This document shows positions 13,301 through 24,609 of a DNA stretch of 64,000 nucleotides, piece by piece. Within the stretch, counting starts at the first letter, position 1, and every line of letters starts with the position of its first letter. Source of the stretch: Hyalella azteca (taxonomy: Eukaryota > Arthropoda > Malacostraca > Amphipoda > Hyalellidae); the NCBI RefSeq assembly GCF_000764305.2, contig NW_025933374.1, positions 124,001 to 188,000 of the forward strand, given 5' to 3'. Below the pieces are notes generated by a model. That model had not been told where the DNA came from, did not search any database, and was given only the letters and a program-made list of their open reading frames with translations. A program made the position numbers and the translations under genes.

Positions 13301-14984
13301 TGCTTCAAGATCAGTTTCTAGCATGAAGAGCAGAGATTGCAGGAAGGGTGATATATAAGTGAAACCGTGTGACTTGGACCAATGATGGGAAGATGTGGAC
13401 CATTTTGACATATAAGAAAAGAAAACCCTATGCTTAAAAAGTTCTTAACCTAGGAAAATTGTGTTAATGGCTCTCAAAATACCACAAGACACCCTACAAA
13501 TGCAATAACAATATATATTTAATAGTTAATACATTTAACATGTGGCTATTTGTATCACAAAGAGTGTTTATATATTTGTATATATATTTGACCACTAAAA
13601 ATGGTCAAAGTCACCCTATCAATGGTTCAAGTTACCTTGTTTAATGCACTCAGTCAACATTATATATGAAAAAGTACACATATATTACATCAAAATACCA
13701 GGGAACTGGGGCTACTTTTTATAGGTCAGCTACCCTAAGGATCAAGCAAGGAACCCCAATGGATTGATACAAGACTATATGTCAGCTCTCATAGTGATGT
13801 AATTATAAACAATGCAGATATTTACCAAACAAATAACAACCAACAAGAGACATTATGAGACCTAAGACTCATCATAGAACAATGAGATGATAGAAAAAAA
13901 ATCTTCAAGTTAGAGCAATATTCTGGCAAAATGGTGTTTGAGTTACCACAATATTTTAAAGATATGGTTAACAGTTAAACAATAGAATTGTTAGTATTGT
14001 CATACATTGTTCTATAACTTCTATTGTTCAAATAATGCTTTCACAATTACTATCATTAGTACCAACAAATTAATTCTTGCCTTTAAATTTTAACAACAAA
14101 TTAGCTATCTCAACTGTTTTCATGACATTCACTGCTAACAGTGACTAGGTACTGACTAACACTATAAACTTTGTTTTTTGACCATTACCCAGAAATTTAT
14201 GGGTTGAGATTTCAAAAAAGTTGCCAATATAGCCTAGTATGAAAACAACAGGAGCAAGAAACACCTTTCAAGTTTACAACTACCTAGGCTGTAAGGCTGA
14301 GTTCTAAACTTCTAAGTACCTACAAAATTTGTCAACATTAAATATTTGTAATTTCATTTAATATAAGAGTATGAAAAGCAATAACTCGAAAAGTTAATAA
14401 AATGTTAGGAATTCAGTAGAATATTGTTGTAAACATCGCCGATCAAAGCAGAAGGAAATGCCAAGCTAACACATCGAGCAACCAGCTGCGGCTGCTGCAG
14501 GTCTCAACGTTCTTATATTAAAATTACATCGAATTCAAATGAAACATTCAGACCTAGCAATATTACAACATAATCAGGTACAAAAATATACACACAGAAA
14601 CAGTGAAAACGTTAGCAATAATGTGGTTTTACGTTCCTAATGTAGCGTGTTGAGAGTTCGAGAACGCGCGCCAACAGCTCAGCAACGCAAATGGTCGCCT
14701 CCATCACCTCAGATGTGTGAGGCAAATGTAACATCAAAAAATGCGGAACTGTGAGAAATGCGATAATGTTTTAGTCAGAGAACATTCTAAAAATTGATAT
14801 AGTTGCCGAAAATTAGAAGAAACGGAAGCGCGAGGTGCACCAAATCATTTTTACACGAAGATTTCACCGCGGATTAGTAAGCGTGAACTCACCCTCGTTG
14901 TTGATGGAATTCGTTCAGCTTTTTGAGAAAAGCATCATATTCCTTATCATAAGCTTCTGTTTCACTGGAGTTGTCTTTCGACAT
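10379..14984 (-). CDS. ARID2: ARID2/BAP170 homologue, first three coding exons (partial)
   Basis: Coding exons, minus strand: 14984-14893, 11433-11340, 10476-10379, with phases 2, 0, 2 joining cleanly and all boundaries GT-AG. The 94 complete residues hold the N-terminal two thirds of an ARID DNA-binding domain: F34KRLP, then Gly-Lys..Asp-Leu-Tyr (42-48), the LYxxVxxxGGWQKV turn (50-63), the NEW.EIL.DF helix (67-76) and ALKQIYMR (88-95). The NxW.EI..(E/D)F..P..C.N...ALKQ.Y.RY order fits ARID2 rather than ARID1 or ARID3-5. In other animals ARID2 (fly Bap170) is a nuclear subunit of the PBAF/PBAP SWI/SNF chromatin remodeller. The start ATG follows GCAAA and opens the only frame that joins exon 2. 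Introns are about 3.5 kb and 0.9 kb. The remaining ARID helix, RFX domain and zinc fingers are not visible and presumably lie below coordinate 1. Confidence 0.85.
12972..13189. mobile_element. Fold-back MITE (copy 1 of a local family)
   Basis: Ends are TACCATCAATTGGGG and its near complement CCCCACTTGATGGTA. Nearly the whole 218 bp folds: the arm with GCCACCACTACAACAGAAAC pairs with GTTTCTGTTGTAGTGGTGGC. It lies in ARID2 intron 1. A second, shorter copy is at 36944-37076 in CDK5RAP3. It has no coding capacity. Confidence 0.8.
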
Positions 14985-14999
14985 TTTGCAACTATAATA

Positions 15000-16380
15000 A
15001 ACCGTAGCCTACATTAACTCCAAAGTAGCACCCAATAGGCGGGTGAACTCAAAAGTACGATTTGATCACTTGTGAGCGGGAACTGCTCCACACACACCGG
15101 CAGCCGTAGACTGTCTGAGCCACCAAGCGTTCCAACATTCTGTGAAGCCACTTTCTTACCCAATAAACATGTCACTAGCAATCAAATTTGCCAGGAGGGC
15201 CGTTTCTACGATTGCAGTAGAATCCGAACATTACAGATAATTTTTATTGCTCTACATTCGTTTTGTTTACATAATAAATTTGTGGAATGCATCATTTGTC
15301 GAGAGTGAAGTTGCGCCCTCTATGCTCGGAAGCCGCGCAGGCTCATAATATATATCGATTATAAAAGTTACAAACGAAATAAAAAATAAGCATTAACATC
15401 GGGAAGTTTATCTCCAAATTAGATTATTATTTTTCGCTCTTAAATAATCAAGAAGGAAACGGGAATATGAAAGTGTTGAACTTCGTCATCGCTTTGTCCT
15501 GCTCACAAAATGGCGGATGTTACCTACTTTGGTCTCGTAACGAAATAATGATTTAAAATAGCAAATCGGTCAAATTATAATTTTCGGGAATGTTTGAAGG
15601 CAAATCATAGAAAAATTTTGGAATGAACATTTATAACAGGCCGCGCGTTCAAAGGTTAGTTGACGGGGGACGCAGTATTCTGAGTGAAGGTTAGTGAGAA
15701 GAACCATTTCAGAAAGATTCGATCGGATGATTTCGCCCGGTAGGAGCTGAGCGATGTATTGTGGCGATGGGTCAAGGCGTCTACCGTTGCACCGTCGGTA
15801 ACCATGCATGAAAAATATCTTCCACAATACAACTTCAAACAAAACGTTTCAATTATATTATCACTGATACGAAAATTCAATAATCATGATTAGTAACTTT
15901 TTTTGCCGAGGCGAGCCTCAATAATGGCTTCAGCTTTTGATCGGGACTCCTTACATAACTATTGGAAATATTTAGTCAGTGCAATGCATACAAATATCAT
16001 ATTCTTATCGTATTTCCTCATGCCTTTTCATATTGTTCCAGTTAATTTATACATATTCGATTACTTATATTGTCTAGAGAAATATTGATTAATCGAAAAT
16101 TGTAATATTGTACCATTAATATTTTAATGTCAGTTTACATCGATATCGCTTACCCTCATCCCTCGCTTTCATTATTTATTGTTTTGAAATAAAAAATGTA
16201 AACACAACGACTGTAGGCGGTATAGACGATTTTTATTCATTTTTTATTTTATTTTTTTTTTAACTCCAAAGATAGACACCAAATTTGTTCATAGGCGATA
16301 ATTCGTTACGAATTCGTGAAATTTCCGACAACAACTGCACGGAATTTATCATCTTAAATCATCATTTGATTTATCATTTC
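15000..16380. other. Spacer upstream of ARID2
   Basis: It contains the probable ARID2 promoter (about 14985-15350; no TATA box recognised). A short exon-like start at 15924 (ATG with good context, then a GTCAGT donor at 15975) is too short to support. Confidence 0.3.
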
Positions 16381-16384
16381 AATG

Positions 16385-16470
16385 TTTCGCCACTCCCCCA
16401 TCACCACTCCCCCACTCACCACTGCCCCACTCACCACTCCCCCACTCACCACTCCCTCACCCTCATCACT
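16385..16470. repeat. CCCACTCACCACTC microsatellite-like tract
   Basis: Pyrimidine-rich tandem units of about 16 bp made of CCACTCCCCCACTCAC. Confidence 0.8.
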
Positions 16471-16559
16471 ACTATATCATCTCCTATTAACAATAAAAAC
16501 TCTTCCCAATATACTATCCATACATATGATGAATTAATTCCCTGGACAACATATGTATA

Positions 16560-16690
16560 TTACACACCACCAAGTCAATCAAATACACTAATAAAATACA
16601 CTTATAATATACACTTATAAAATACTCTTATAAAATACACTTATAAAACACTCTTAGAAAATGCCCGTATAAAATACACTTTTTTAAATT
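16560..16690. repeat. Degenerate AAAATACACTTATA repeat
   Basis: About seven units of 15-17 bp ending in ACACTTATAAAAT, AT-rich. Confidence 0.65.
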
Positions 16691-16850
16691 TTATTCCGAC
16701 GCCTATCGCTGATGCCGAATTCATTGACACATAATATTCTGTTCATTAAAATAATATTCTCAACAATATTGCTCCTTACCATGGATTTCATGAACTTTAG
16801 TTTCCTTTATTCTTTATTCACATCGGCATAAGAACGCGTAATTTTCTTGG

Positions 16851-18075
16851 GATGAAGACAAGATCCTATAATGGGATAAAGACAAGATCCTATAATGGGA
16901 TAAAGACAAGATCCTACAATGGAATAAAGACAAGATCCTATAATGGGATGAAGGCAAGATCCTATAATGGGATAAAGACAAGATCCTATAATGGAATAAA
17001 GACAAGATCCTATAATGGGATAAAGACAAGATCCTATGCTGGATAAAGACAAGATCCTATAATGGGATAAAGACAAGATCCTATGATGGATAAAGACAAG
17101 ATCCTATAATGGGATGAAGACAAGATCCTATAAGTGGATAAAGACAAGATCCTATAATGGGATAGAGACAAGATCCTATGATGGATAAAGACAAGATCCT
17201 ATAATGGGATGAAGACAAGATCCTATAAGGGGATAAAGACAAGATCCTATAATGGGATAGAGACAATTGAGATCCTATAACGTGATAGAGACAAGATCCT
17301 GTAATGGGATAAAGACAAGATCCTATAATGGAATAAAGACAAGACCCTATAATGGAATAAAGACAAGATCCTATAATATGATAAAGACAAGATCTCATAA
17401 TGTGATAAAGACAAGATCCTATAATGGGATAATGACAAGATCCTATAATGGGATGAAGACACGATCCTATAATGGGATAATGACAAGATCCTATGATGGG
17501 ATAAATACAAGATCCTATAATGGGATAGAGACAAGATCCTATTATGGGACCAAGTTAAGATCCAATAATGGGATAAAGACAAGATCCTATAATGGAATAA
17601 AGACAAGATCCTATAATGGGACCAAGTTAAGATCCAGTAATGGGATAAAGACAAGATCCTATAATGGCTAAAGACAAGATCCTATAATGGATGAAGACAA
17701 GATCCCATAATGGGATAAAGACAAGATCCTATAATGGGATGAAGACAAGATCCTATAATGGGATTAAGACCAGATCCTATAATGGGATAAACACAAGATC
17801 TTATAATGGGATAAAGACAAGATGTTATAATGGGATAAAGACAAGCTCCTATAATGGGACAAAGTTAAGATCCAATAATGGGATAAAGACAAGATCCTAT
17901 AATGGGATAAAGACAATATCCTATATTGGAATATAGATAAGATCTTATAATGGGATAAAGACAAGATCTTATAAAGATCCTATAATGGGATAAAGACCAG
18001 TTCCTATAATGGGATAAAGACAAGATCCTATAATGAGATAAAGACAATATCCTATAATGAGATAAAGACAAGAGG
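16851..18075. repeat. 24-bp satellite array, about 50 copies
   Basis: Consensus unit GGATAAAGACAAGATCCTAT plus AATG, tandem over about 1.2 kb. Some units lose one base. A distinct variant containing ACCAAGTTAAGATCCA (or ACAAAGTTAAGATCCA) recurs near 17550, 17620 and 17860, which indicates duplication of multi-unit blocks inside the array. Because 24 is a multiple of 3 and the unit lacks stops in several frames, open frames on both strands encode 8-residue repeats (KTRSYNGI on plus, LSHYRILS-like on minus). There is no start context or splice support, so these are not genes. Confidence 0.95.
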
Positions 18076-18469
18076 ACGGCAAGTAACACATCCTAATAAA
18101 CCTGGCTCCTATTAAGCTGATAATGGAACGTCAATAAAAGTAAAGCAAATAAAGTCAATATATCATCAATACACGGACAAAACATGATGCAACTGAAAAC
18201 AACATGTCACAATAATAAAAATTTGCATCATAATCTGATTTAAATTGATGCATGTTCAAGAATAAAATAACAACATAATATTATCTTCAAAAAGAATTCA
18301 GAACATTATATTTTGAAATCATCCAGCAATTCATTAAAAATTTCCACACAAATAAAAATCTACGCTTTTCTATTTTTAAACGAACCGTAGAGCGTCCGCC
18401 TTTGTAATTATGGGAATGTTGAGGAACAGGAGGGTGAAGATTAGATATAATAGGTTTTTATCATGTAAA

Positions 18470-18570
18470 ATTGCTTTATTCGTGCCTTATTCGTTCTTTA
18501 TTCGTGCCTCATTAGCGTTTTATACGTGCCTTGTTCGTGCCTTTTTCGTGTCTCATTCGTGCCTTATTAT
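18470..18570. repeat. TTCGTGCC short-period repeat
   Basis: TTCGTGCCTTATTCGT-like units of 12-16 bp, about seven copies, degenerate. Confidence 0.65.
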
Positions 18571-20890
18571 TCTTGAGCTTTAAAAGCTGTCGTCAAGCTT
18601 TAATATTTTCCACTGCCTATATACACATAAGAAGTTCTTCAGCGGATCATTGTTGGCTTCGTATATACTAAACTCTAAGCACTGTACGCATAGACTTATT
18701 AATTTACCTAGTGACCAGTTTCTTTACATTAAAAGGTAGACCACGCCAGATTACTAACGTGTTTGATAATTCTGAAAAATGTAATGAGCAGAAAAACGTT
18801 TTTAATGAGCGAAATTGTAGGACACTTGATAAAGCATGCAAAATTATTAGCCCCTGACTGCCGCAGTAATTTATTGATTGAAATCTTGTTGTCAAAGATT
18901 TAAAACAAAATGTTTGAAATCATCGTCCCAATCTAAAATTTTACTTATGAAGGAGATGCCATATGAAACGCAAATGGATTTGGGAGTAGAAATGATCAAC
19001 TTAATTTCATCTTAGTGCATCACTAAACAAAACAAGGAATGGGTCAAATTGTCTAAACAGTGATAAACTTCCTGCAAGTAACACTGATACGACCAAATAT
19101 TAGCCATACTTGGTCTGCATGATCAACAAAAGAATAAAGAGTGGGTCAATATTAGGAGAAATTATCACTTATTTATCTGAGTCTATTTTGTCTTCTAAAA
19201 GTCACCATAATTCACCGCCTGCTCCAATGTAATAAATATTGCACACTTCATCGTAAGAATTTCTGCAGTCAAAATATGTCGCATCACTTCAACAACTCAG
19301 CACTTCAACATATACTCAACTCAACGCTGCAACATATACTCAACTCAACGCTGCAACATATACTCAACTCAACGCTATATAATATAATATACCATAATAT
19401 AATATAATATAATATGATATATATTATTATATAGATTATTTTACTAGCCCCTCACACTCTCTTAATGTATTAATTAGATCATTTATAAGTAAAGGCTCTT
19501 ATGTCCTTAATTAAAAGTGCAACAGATGAATCATTTCTCGAATAACTAATTTCTTGGCTAATTTCATGGCTTGAGTTTTGTATAAAAATTAAAATATGTA
19601 TTATATGAATGGAAATGATTTAATCTGATCATTCCGACTTTCTCTTGACAAAAAGTTTCCTGTTGTTCAATCCCTAAAATATCACCAGAATTTATTTATT
19701 GCCCTATTCTAGAGAATTTATTATTTAGAGAATTTTATCATCGAATTTCTCCGATCTCACAATATTTCTATATTTTTACTGGAGCAGTTGAGTTTTATTT
19801 GATATAGAGTTTCGTAACACGCCATTTTAATGCTAAAATGGTTCACATGTGTTAAAAGATTTGATTGAACACTATATGAACCTTCAACTGTCCCGTTAGA
19901 ACAGCCCACTATAAGTTTCTATATGCATGAACAACTTACTATTCATTCCATGTTCACATTACTCACATACACTTCTAATTACAAATAAACCCCCATACTA
20001 TAATATATTTGCATGTATTTGCCCACCATACGCTACACTGTTCTCCTCCAATAGCATATTATATCTATTGTAAAATAAACTCGTACGGCCTCGAGTGTCT
20101 AATACTGATTCTGTTTTTTTTTAACATAAAGCGTGATTAATTGAAAATAGGAGCCCAACACGCAAAAATCTACCGAAATAAACTAAATTAAATTATTCTA
20201 AATGAAAATTTCACTTTACTCGTATAATGTTCGAATAATATATTTCTTTGAATTGAATGTTGAATGTATGTAAAAACACATCAAACAATTTTACCAGGCC
20301 ATCAGTGTTCAAGATTTTCATGAGAAGTAATTCATCTAAATTATGTGGGACGTAATAAAACACAACTGCCATTTGTATGCTCGCCTTAATCCGGTGAACG
20401 TATACTTAATTTCATTAATAATGTTAACGACGTCATGGATGAAATTATTTACCATAATGTGTTGTGCACGCCTAAATTAGTGTGACCTGGTGATTTTTTT
20501 ACAAGGATTATAGTCATTGTCCTGTAATTTCAATGCAAAATTTATAGCAGATTTTTAAGTAAAACGCAGAAGAGTTAACGCCTACGGAACAAATGTACGT
20601 GATTTTCATTGACATTTTTTGATAAGGACAAAGTATTGGTGAGATATTCCCACATAATCTCATACATATAATAATAATTTTTCGCTTGGTCGGTTGGGAG
20701 GGGTGAGGGTTGAAATAACCGCTATTGTTTGGAAACAATAAACGCTATATATGAAGAAAAAGTAAAATAAATTATACTGACCTGCACTATTATTGAAAAA
20801 AATTTGTCTCAATAAGTACCTTCATAACCAAAGCCAAATTCAGCGTATTGAAGTTCAGACCAACTGAAAAGATCATCCAGTGAGAATTAA
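18571..20890. other. AT-rich gene-less spacer
   Basis: No supportable exon. It contains the compound repeat at 19310-19432. Confidence 0.4.
19310..19432. repeat. 24-bp tandem repeat followed by an AT microsatellite
   Basis: Three units of acatatactcaactcaacg with ctgc spacer (period 24) run straight into an (AATAT)n tract at 19375-19432. Confidence 0.85.
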
Positions 20891-20892
20891 TA

Positions 20893-21388
20893 CAGTGTGG
20901 GCCAAAAGTCACTGATCATTTTTATTACTTATTATCTTTTTTATTTCTTACTATTTATTATTTTGTTCAGATCGTGAAAATTAATTGTGGGAAAATTCAG
21001 TACCGTCCATCGTAAAAAATTGTAAAATTTTACTATTAAAATCAAAGATTAATATTTCAAATCCAAATGGCTTACCGAAGAGGGTATCTAAAGGAAAATG
21101 TTTATGCCAACAATTCGCACTCTTTAATGGAGCTAAAGGAAAATATCTCTAAAGAAATAAGAGAAATAAGCCCAGCTACTTTGGGAAAGTTTATGGCAGA
21201 GGTAATCGAAAGAGCTCAAATTTCAAAAGCTTAGTAAAGTAAATTTGTGATATTAATAAAATTAAATATGCGATAGAAAATAAATTTACATCGATTTGAA
21301 ATAATGATACTAAAATTTCATGCATATAACTGTTGAAATAAAAAATTATTTAAAATTGAAATGGTTCAGTGACTTTTGGTCCGCCCTG
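20893..21388 (+). mobile_element. Deleted Tc1/mariner element
   Basis: Left end CAGTGTGGGCCAAAAGTCAC and right end (reverse complement) CAGGGCGGACCAAAAGTCAC, with TA on both outer sides (20891-20892 and 21389-21390), as expected for Tc1/mariner insertion. At 496 bp it is too short for a working transposase but keeps the last part of one (21067-21234). Confidence 0.85.
21067..21234 (+). pseudogene. C-terminal remnant of a mariner transposase
   Basis: A 55-codon open stretch ending in TAG. It reads RGYLKENVYANN, then an ELKENI.KEI..I.P.TL....EV.ERAQ pattern. This matches the C-terminal end of mariner-type transposases after the third catalytic acidic residue (the family's 'LWGYLKxxVY...LKxxI' region). 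The catalytic DDD core is missing, so it is inactive. Its position between matching TIRs supports the call. Confidence 0.75.
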
Positions 21389-21568
21389 TATAAATACGAG
21401 ACCCACAATTGTGGCTCTGAAATATTTGTTAGAGGCTCAAAGCCGATTTGATATAAACTTCGATTTGCTTCAAATTATCGTTCGTCGTTTGCTTGGCATG
21501 TGACGCTAAGCTTGTATTAAGCAGCAATTGTGCATTGATTTCTTCGTAACCACGCATTAGCTGTAAAA

Positions 21569-21576
21569 TATAAATA
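21569..21576 (+). promoter_or_regulatory. TATA box of the PAN/C-type-lectin gene
   Basis: TATAAATA lies 137 bp before the start codon at 21706. A start site about 30 bp downstream would give a 5' UTR of roughly 105 nt. Confidence 0.5.
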
Positions 21577-21705
21577 GTTGAGTAAATGGAATATTACGCA
21601 CATTCTCCGCAGACTTCAGCGCATGTCGCTTGTTCGTCGCTCGCTTCGTTAAATCCCTAAATTTCGAAACCAAGAAACACGCGATAACTTATACCTTATT
21701 TGAAG

Positions 21706-23554
21706 ATGAAGCAATACGAAAACAGAACAAAATGCGTAAGACGTACAAATGAACGCGTATTTGTTATCATTGTGTTTGTGATTAATATATCCTTGGCGAT
21801 CTCCGTGATGCACAAGGCGAGCTTTAAACAAGTTTCGCCCGGATTCACTGTTTCTGGCAACGGAAGCACGTATCGTCTGAACCGCATACGGTGAGCTAAA
21901 TTAGAGATGATGAAAACAACTCTGTCTCAAAAGAGCTAATATTCTTCATGCTACTTATTTCCTTTGAAACAAAACATTAAAACAAATCGCGTACTGTTTG
22001 TGTGGTACCACCGTGTTGTATGACGTAGCTTATTTATCGCTTAGTATTCATTGTCAATTGGTGGAACAATTCAATTCTAAATAATTTCAATATAAGCACC
22101 ATCTAACTGCATGATTTTCCATCTGAGACAATTTAACTTCATGAGTTCGATATTTTAATCCCCTCCTCTTATAAATTTTTCATTAATAAATATTTGACTT
22201 AAAATTTACATCAAATAAATGCCAATAAAATTCTCCATATTTTCAATGCAAACGTTACGAAAACCAGCAACAGACACACAAAAAAAATTCTAAAATTATT
22301 CGAAAAATTAGCCGCTAAAATCAAATGCGGGCATCGATATTTACTCATTGATCCTTCATGATATTTCCAGCAGGCGATGGAGCTCGTAACCCGAAAAGCT
22401 TAGTGTGAAAAATTGTGTATTTTTTGACATATCATTCGACTTTAATTTCTGAATAATTCTGCAATTTAAATAAAAAATTTCATAATTATAGTCATTTACA
22501 TAATCACTGTTGGGTGATATTTTTTTCCAATATATGAACAATAGTAATGCATGCATCCAGGTCTGAATTAGATGATTTTTCCTCGGTAGACCAATTGAAT
22601 TGTCCGCTTCAATACCCGATGGAAGTTGTTAACAACAACATTTGTAGTGACTGAGTAAACACAAACATGAAAAGCCTTAGGCTGATTTTGCATTACAAAG
22701 TGAAGCTAATAAAAGAAATGATACGATTTCAATTCTTTGCCTGCCAGATCTTTATGCGGCATTAACTGATATACAATTGTACGGAGTAAAATAATAATTA
22801 CATGCATTGAATGATGGTCTGCTTGATAACTGTGATTTATAGACAAGCCCTGAAATGATTGGGCTCGATGCCTGAATTATAAATGGCTTTATTTCATTTT
22901 TTGATAAAAGAAATTCTTGTACTCTGATTTCGTGTAAATGCTGCAAATTATCATTTACTAAGTTTGTCTCTTTCCATTTTGAATTGAATAAGAAAAATGT
23001 GGACATGAGAAATTGATTTCAACTTTAAGCCTTTTTCTTCCAACAGTTGCAGCAGCTTCTGCCGACACGACATCCTGTGTTACGTATTTACTTGGGACAC
23101 CACGACTGAAGAATGTCGTATTTTGACGTCTTTGGACCCGACAAAGCCTCGGGTCCCGGCCCCTACAACTCTCGAGACGTACTACCTCACATCGGACCCA
23201 CAAGGTTACAATCCCGGACTTCTAACCTTCATCGGTCTCCACATTGATCGTTGGACCGGAATCCGTCAGCTTTGTAAAAACCGAGGAGGTGACTTAGCTT
23301 CTCCCGTCAACACGCAATTTGCTTACATGCTGTACGTTGTGACGAACGCCACTGACATTGCTGTGGGCGTTACTCGTAATACCACTACCCAAGTACTTTA
23401 CGACATTAATAATCACGAGTACAATGTCTCCAGCTGGGATGAGGGTGAGCCAGACGTTCCTGGACAGGGCAATATTTTTCTTAGGAGAGGCAAATTTTGG
23501 GACATCAATAACGCGAACAGGACATATCATGAAGTCCCGTGCCGTTTGCCATGA
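21706..23554 (+). CDS. PAN/apple plus C-type-lectin-like protein
   Basis: Two exons, 21706-21890 and 23047-23554. Exon 1 ends in CG before GTGAGC and exon 2 starts with T after a pyrimidine-rich TTCTTCCAACAG, so the split Arg codon restores one frame of 230 aa. Residues 19-35 (VFVIIVFVINISLAISV) are a signal peptide or type II anchor behind a basic N-terminus. Residues about 62-90 carry C-x3-C-x5-C-x11-C, the spacing of a PAN/apple module. Residues about 125-230 are a C-type-lectin-like domain: LC.NRGGDLASPVN, W.EGEPD.PGQGN, FWDIN and a final VPC. In crustaceans such proteins are secreted or haemocyte-surface recognition molecules; the ligand is not predictable. The outer lectin disulfide pair is present but the inner pair is absent. 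A poly(A) signal follows 68 bp after the stop. The exon join is inferred. Confidence 0.65.
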
Positions 23555-23621
23555 AGGTTTAATGTTGATTCAAAGGCCGAAGAACGAATTTATTCAACGA
23601 AAATATCATTGAATTTAATTG

Positions 23622-23627
23622 AATAAA
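23622..23627 (+). promoter_or_regulatory. Poly(A) signal AATAAA of the lectin gene
   Basis: Canonical AATAAA shortly after the lectin stop codon; supports 23047-23554 being the last exon. Confidence 0.55.
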
Positions 23628-24055
23628 ATTTGGGATCTTGACAACATCTCAGAAGAGCGGTAAAAACGTTTATCAAAATTAATAATTCTAACGATAACTT
23701 TCCGCCTTCGTTTTAAATTGAGCCACTAATTTGAAACTCAGGCAATGCGCTGTTTTAATGAATGTATCCTTATAATGGCAAACCAATGCAAAATACCGGA
23801 AGTATTTTCAAGCAATGCGTAGATGGCTTTGAAAATAATTATAGTAAAATATAACTTGCGCATTTTATGAACAAAAAGATGCGAATGCGCGCATCATCGA
23901 CACCAGATCATTTGGGCTCATGGCAATTATTCCAGATCGTCGTTTTCTGCTCTTGTAATATGGGTAGGGTTTGTCTTGTGGAATATTTACGGGAACACAA
24001 ACACTTTTGTTTTTCCTCTACACTAACGCATGAATATAATATTGGTTGATTATTA

Positions 24056-24061
24056 TTTATT
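24056..24061 (-). promoter_or_regulatory. Candidate poly(A) signal of the mannanase gene
   Basis: AATAAA on the minus strand, about 550 bp after the mannanase stop. It is the first canonical hexamer I found downstream. Confidence 0.35.
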
Positions 24062-24282
24062 GGTAAATTAATTTATAGACGTGGATGAAAATGAAGCAGA
24101 AGTGAATGCTGATGAAGTTATATTTGCATGGCCGTTAATATTATTTTTGTTAAATTTAATGTTATAGTTTCCAGCACTGTTAGGTTGCACTTGCAGGCAG
24201 TAGTTTAGTTTACGATTGTTTACTGGTAACGATCTCCTCCCTTGGGCTAGAAACTTAGACATGTATATAACATTGTAGTGAG

Positions 24283-24490
24283 GTTGCCTACTGATCGTTG
24301 ATATCGCAAATCACCGTTCTTGAATGATCGTTGATATTATGCGTCAGGGTTCTAAACTCAACGTTGATATTGCGAAACAGGGTTCTTAACTGATCGTTGA
24401 TCTTTCAAGTCCGGCTGTTAATTGATCATTATTATTGAGCATCAGGGTTCTTAACTGATCGCTCATGCTGAACGGTGGGGTTGTTGACTG
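24283..24490. repeat. Degenerate tandem repeat of about 45 bp in the mannanase 3' flank
   Basis: The phrase CAGGGTTCTTAACTGATCGT, with a TTGATATT lead, recurs about five times with drift. It would lie in the 3' UTR if the poly(A) signal at 24056 is used. Confidence 0.6.
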
Positions 24491-24609
24491 AAAGATGATG
24501 TTCATCGTTTACTAATTGTTGATGTGTTACTTCAGGGTAATTATAACTAATAATCAATGTTGGTCATCCTTGTCGTTAACGAATCATTCATGTCACGCAC
24601 GACTGTGGT

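Noticed and set aside
15924..15974. Short exon-like start (MASAFDRDSLHNYWKYL then GTCAGT), head-to-head with ARID2
   Set aside because: Only 17 codons, no recognised family and no second exon found.
16852..18089. Long open frames on both strands encoding KTRSYNGI / LSHYRILS repeats
   Set aside because: They follow from a 24-bp satellite unit without stops; no promoter, splice or homology support.
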